Below, in pieces: positions 61,373-64,000 of a DNA stretch of 64,000 nucleotides. How positions within the stretch are numbered: position 1 is the stretch's first letter; every line of letters starts with the position of its first letter. Below the pieces are notes generated by a model that saw nothing but the letters and a program-made list of their open reading frames with translations, made no database searches and was not told the DNA's origin. Position numbers and translations under genes: made by a program. Source of the DNA: JACMLD01 sp039919885 (GTDB lineage Bacteria; Bacteroidota; Bacteroidia; Chitinophagales; Chitinophagaceae); assembly GCA_039919885.1 (NCBI GenBank), contig JBDSEV010000059.1, positions 140,133 through 204,132 on the forward strand. The letters run 5' to 3'.

Positions 61373-61948
61373 ATGTGTAGATTTTTACTGCTGCTGCTTT
61401 TTATCTTTTCGCCTGCTGTAATTTTTTCCCAGGCCAGTGATTTTATTACCGTAAAAAAAAGAAACAACAGGACCATCAAAAGCTTTTTTCCCGGCGTCTA
61501 TATTGCATTTCAAACCTTCGACAAAAGATATGCAGCAGGAATAATAAGCGCCATCCGCAACGACAGCGTATTTGTAACCGCGTGGGACATCCGGCCCATG
61601 TACACCAGCCTGGGCATACCCATGGCAGATACAGTGGGCACCTATACAAGTGGCTTTCATTTTAAAGAAATACAAACGGTGGATGTTTCAAACAAAATGA
61701 AATTGCAGCAACTTACACCAGGCCGTATTTTAATTATCGGCGGTGCCGGCTATGCATTACTGAATCTTATTAACGGTGCTTACCTGCATGAATCGATAAC
61801 CAGTTCCAAAAATTTAAAAAGCCTGGGCATTGCCGCAGGTGCAGTAGGTACGGGCATGCTTACCAATTATCTTTTGAGAAAGAGCAAAAAATATCGCGTT
61901 GAATATGTCCACATGAACGATTTAAAGAAACAACTGCGCGGTTTTTAA
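61373..61948 (+). CDS. Secreted hypothetical protein with helical end
   Basis: 191 residues. Signal peptide MCRFLLLLLFIFSPAVIFSQ. The rest has beta strands (FPGVYIAFQTFDKRY, VFVTAWDIRPMY) and a hydrophobic segment with Gly zipper character, GRILIIGGAGYALLNLINGAYL and GIAAGAVGTGMLTNYLL, followed by basic residues, so an envelope membrane protein is possible. Function unknown. Confidence 0.72.
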   Translation: MCRFLLLLLFIFSPAVIFSQASDFITVKKRNNRTIKSFFPGVYIAFQTFDKRYAAGIISAIRNDSVFVTAWDIRPMYTSLGIPMADTVGTYTSGFHFKEIQTVDVSNKMKLQQLTPGRILIIGGAGYALLNLINGAYLHESITSSKNLKSLGIAAGAVGTGMLTNYLLRKSKKYRVEYVHMNDLKKQLRGF

Positions 61949-62097
61949 TAAATACGACCTGCACCGATACCGCGGCAATTAGTAGGATACCGTGCCATGG
62001 GCAATCAACCATATTATGGCATTTACGGTATACAGTTATTTAATTGCCATTAAACTGCGTTACTGTATCTTCATTGCTATAAAAATTATTTTTTTGC

Positions 62098-62820
62098 ATG
62101 TCTTCCACCGGTAGTGTTTTTCTTGCTAAAGCGTGGCGCATTACCAAACGCGTTTTCCTGGTTCTATTTATTGCACAGTTTGTTTATATCCTTTTGCTGC
62201 GATGGATAAATCCGCCCGTAACACTTACCCAATTGGGCAGTTGGGTAACCGGCCATGGGCTCAAGCGCGACTATGTGGGCTCAGCTAAAATGTCTGAGCA
62301 GGCAAAGCTGGCGATCATCGCATCGGAAGACCAATTATTTGCTGACCACAACGGGTTCGATTTTAAATCCATTGAGAAGGCAATGAAACACAATAGCAAG
62401 AGCCGATCATTGCGCGGCGCATCCACCATTAGCCAGCAAACTGCAAAAAATGTTTTTTTATGGCAGGGCCGTAGCTGGGTACGCAAGGCGCTTGAAACTT
62501 ATTTCACTTTTATGATTGAATTGGTATGGAGTAAAAAACGCATCCTGGAAGTATACATGAATGTGGCGGAAATGGGGAACGGTGTATTTGGCATTGAATC
62601 CGCTGCCCAGCATAATTTCAAAAAATCTGCGGCGCGTTTGTCGCGGCAGGAAGCCGCCATGATTGCAGCCTGCCTGCCCAATCCGAAAGTCTATACCATC
62701 AGGCCCGTGTCAAGGCAGGTAGCGCTCCGCTACCCTTGGATCATGCGGCAGATGAATAACCTGGCGGGGGACGAAGACCTGGTGCCCATTGTGGGGGGAC
62801 CTATCCTCAAAACAAAATGA
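62098..62820 (+). CDS. mtgA: Monofunctional biosynthetic peptidoglycan transglycosylase
   Basis: 240 residues. GT51 enzyme that polymerises lipid II into glycan strands. One N-terminal transmembrane helix (VFLVLFIAQFVYILLL), then motifs IIASEDQLFADHNGFDF with catalytic Glu, GASTISQQTAKNVFLW, VWSKKRILEVYMNVAEMGNG (split), and the second Glu in EMGNGVFGIESAAQ. No penicillin-binding transpeptidase domain, hence monofunctional. Convergent with the nadR-like gene, 3 bases between stops. Confidence 0.95.
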   Translation: MSSTGSVFLAKAWRITKRVFLVLFIAQFVYILLLRWINPPVTLTQLGSWVTGHGLKRDYVGSAKMSEQAKLAIIASEDQLFADHNGFDFKSIEKAMKHNSKSRSLRGASTISQQTAKNVFLWQGRSWVRKALETYFTFMIELVWSKKRILEVYMNVAEMGNGVFGIESAAQHNFKKSAARLSRQEAAMIAACLPNPKVYTIRPVSRQVALRYPWIMRQMNNLAGDEDLVPIVGGPILKTK

Positions 62821-62823
62821 TTG

Positions 62824-63369
62824 CTATAAAGCGTCTACTGCGCTTACCGCTTTCCGGAATCTTTCTTCGTAGCTGCCGCTGATATCAACGAAGGGCACCG
62901 GTTGACTGATCATAATTTCATGGTACATGTTGTACAGTGCTTCTCTTCGCGCGAGGTCCGGGTACTCCCTTAACTCATCCTTTACCCAGGGCAGGTCTAC
63001 ATTGCACAGAAGATAGAGGTCATACTTCCTTTGATCAAGCTGGTCTAAAATCCAGGAATGACATTTGCCAAAAACAAACTGGCACCAGACCTTCATCACG
63101 TACATGTCGGTATCTATGAACAGGCGTGCCTTGTCCGTGGCGCGTTGGGGGAGATGCTCCGCAGCTATTTTGGTGTATTTATCCTCCAGTGCCAGTTGTC
63201 CTTTTGCAATTGTAAGCAGGTCGTCATATGAGTAGTCCGTTCCATTGGCCAGCAAGTATTCCCGCGCATATTCCGGACACCAGCTGGTTTGGTAATGTTC
63301 GGCGAGTTTTTGACAAAGCGTGCTTTTGCCTGTTGACTCCGGTCCTATGATTACAATTTTCTTAAGCAC
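62824..63369 (-). CDS. NadR-like ATPase/kinase
   Basis: 181 residues from a GTG start at 63367-63369. P-loop GPESTGKSTLC at 9-19, then EYAREYL near 35, and RKYDLYLLCNVDLPW and ELREYPDLAR, matching the AAA_28/NadR ribosylnicotinamide-kinase fold that phosphorylates nicotinamide riboside to NMN. No NadR regulator or adenylyltransferase domain is present. Overlaps the pnuC stop by 8 bases, so it works with PnuC in vitamin B3 salvage; kinase trapping of imported riboside is the likely role. Confidence 0.88.
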   Translation of the reverse strand: MLKKIVIIGPESTGKSTLCQKLAEHYQTSWCPEYAREYLLANGTDYSYDDLLTIAKGQLALEDKYTKIAAEHLPQRATDKARLFIDTDMYVMKVWCQFVFGKCHSWILDQLDQRKYDLYLLCNVDLPWVKDELREYPDLARREALYNMYHEIMISQPVPFVDISGSYEERFRKAVSAVDAL

Positions 63370-63994
63370 GGGCTGATTTTGTTTTGTTGATCCATGTAAT
63401 TAAACCCATTATAGCCAGTACAAGAAACACAACATACTGGATGCTTGTAAATACGGCGTGTTTATAAAAATAAAGTGGGATAGATACCAGGTTGGTTATT
63501 ATCCACCAGACCCAGTTCTCCACTTTTTTTCTTGCCATCTGCCACATACCAGTGTAAGCAGCAGCGGAAGCAAACGAGTCTGCCCATGGCACAGAACTAT
63601 TGGTGTGGTTTTTTAGAACATAATACAAAACAGCCCAGCTTAAAACAAAAAATGAAATACTGATGGTCCAGTCGCGGCGGTTATTAAATGTAATGGGCAG
63701 CACCTGGCCTTTCTTGTTCCTGCTCCAGGCATACCAGCCGTACAAGCTCATGAGCGTATAATAAAAATTGAGGCTGCCTTCAGCGTAGAGATTCCACCAT
63801 TCAAAACAAAACCAGGTATACAAAACGGTGTTGATAATGCCAGTAGGATACACCAGGATATTTTCTTTTCTTGAAAACAACACACTGGCAATGCCAAAAA
63901 AAACAGCGGTGTATTCAAGCCAGGTGGTCTTCGTTAACCCATTGGTGAACTGGTGTACAATTTCCTCCAATAAAGATATTTTAAATTTTATCAA
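63362..63994 (-). CDS. pnuC: PnuC-type nicotinamide riboside transporter
   Basis: Up to 210 residues. PnuC carries nicotinamide riboside by facilitated diffusion. About seven hydrophobic segments; signature parts: WWNLYAEGSLNFYY, SLYGWYAWSR, NSSVPWADSFASAAAYTGMW (split) and WWIITNLVSIPLYFYK. The start is uncertain: the TTG at 63992-63994 falls inside a possible -7 promoter box, while TTG at 63970 would give about 202 residues. Downstream kinase gene overlaps by 8 bases, coupling uptake and phosphorylation. The promoter's far part lies outside the window. Confidence 0.9.
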   Translation of the reverse strand: MIKFKISLLEEIVHQFTNGLTKTTWLEYTAVFFGIASVLFSRKENILVYPTGIINTVLYTWFCFEWWNLYAEGSLNFYYTLMSLYGWYAWSRNKKGQVLPITFNNRRDWTISISFFVLSWAVLYYVLKNHTNSSVPWADSFASAAAYTGMWQMARKKVENWVWWIITNLVSIPLYFYKHAVFTSIQYVVFLVLAIMGLITWINKTKSARA

Positions 63995-63999
63995 AGATA
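63992..63999 (-). promoter_or_regulatory. Possible -7 promoter box for pnuC
   Basis: Reads TATCTTTG on the minus strand, an exact TAnnTTTG match, and overlaps the furthest TTG start of pnuC. If real, translation would begin further in, at TTG 63970. Confidence 0.4.
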
Positions 64000-64000
64000 A

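Noticed and set aside
1..64000. CRISPR array, insertion sequences, integrase or prophage
   Set aside because: No regular repeat-spacer pattern, transposase or phage structural gene was seen on either strand; the GH19 enzyme alone is insufficient.

Overview
The window looks like a chromosomal segment of a Bacteroidota bacterium, most likely family Chitinophagaceae. Evidence: a separate nuoA-B-C-D-E-F order, an LpxC-FabZ fusion, the type IX secretion regulator PorX, many -7 boxes of the Bacteroidota form TAnnTTTG a short distance upstream of starts, few Shine-Dalgarno sites, and several TTG/GTG starts. Almost everything is housekeeping, with two accessory-looking patches.

Layout. 1-3949 (minus): 5' end of nuoF, then nuoE, D, C, B, A of respiratory complex I, with a promoter box at 3973. 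4094-9798 (minus): TPR protein, PstS-like lipoprotein and small membrane protein, rsmE, dnaB. 9799-10512: a long AT-rich gap with three DnaA-box-like 9-mers, a possible replication origin or DnaA-controlled dnaB promoter. 10513-13124 (plus): accessory cassette of a DRGH-type nuclease, a 28-residue ORF, a GH19 lysozyme-like enzyme and a caspase-fold protease, none with a visible signal peptide. 13256-25124: zwf, pheT, ZapB-like coiled coil, zapA, a TlpA-like protein, rny, rplS, tatA, gatA and a lytic transglycosylase. 25152-30755 (minus): pabB, a very acidic protein, purA, and a RelA/SpoT enzyme, followed by tRNA-Leu(UAG). 31027-35394 (plus): tig, two different clpP genes and clpX, a protein-quality-control block with strong terminators.

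35538-41078: a 57-residue ORF, an acyl-CoA dehydrogenase, a triple helix-hairpin-helix membrane protein, a metallo-hydrolase, a small conserved protein and porX. 41292-46999 (plus): HD phosphohydrolase, lpxD, lpxC-fabZ, lpxA and an ABC ATPase carrying an odd insert; together these make the first steps of lipid A. 47001-49401 (minus): hypothetical, ald, tsaE. 49619-53779 (plus): P1B metal ATPase and recQ. 53956-56293 (minus): a markedly AT-rich two-gene operon, PAP2 phosphatase plus phosphoethanolamine transferase, preceded by a 19-bp palindrome; probably a transferred lipid A remodelling unit. 56516-63994: HerA-like ATPase, secreted hypotheticals, a GH3-type adenylating enzyme, a LysE exporter, mtgA, and a nadR-like kinase/pnuC pair for NAD precursor salvage.

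No CRISPR array, insertion sequence, rRNA or prophage was seen. The most interesting candidates are the nuclease/lysozyme/caspase cassette, the AT-rich lipid A operon with its palindrome, the DnaA-box cluster, the tandem ClpPs, and the in-frame insert in the ABC ATPase. All functional claims come from reading motifs; no database search was run.
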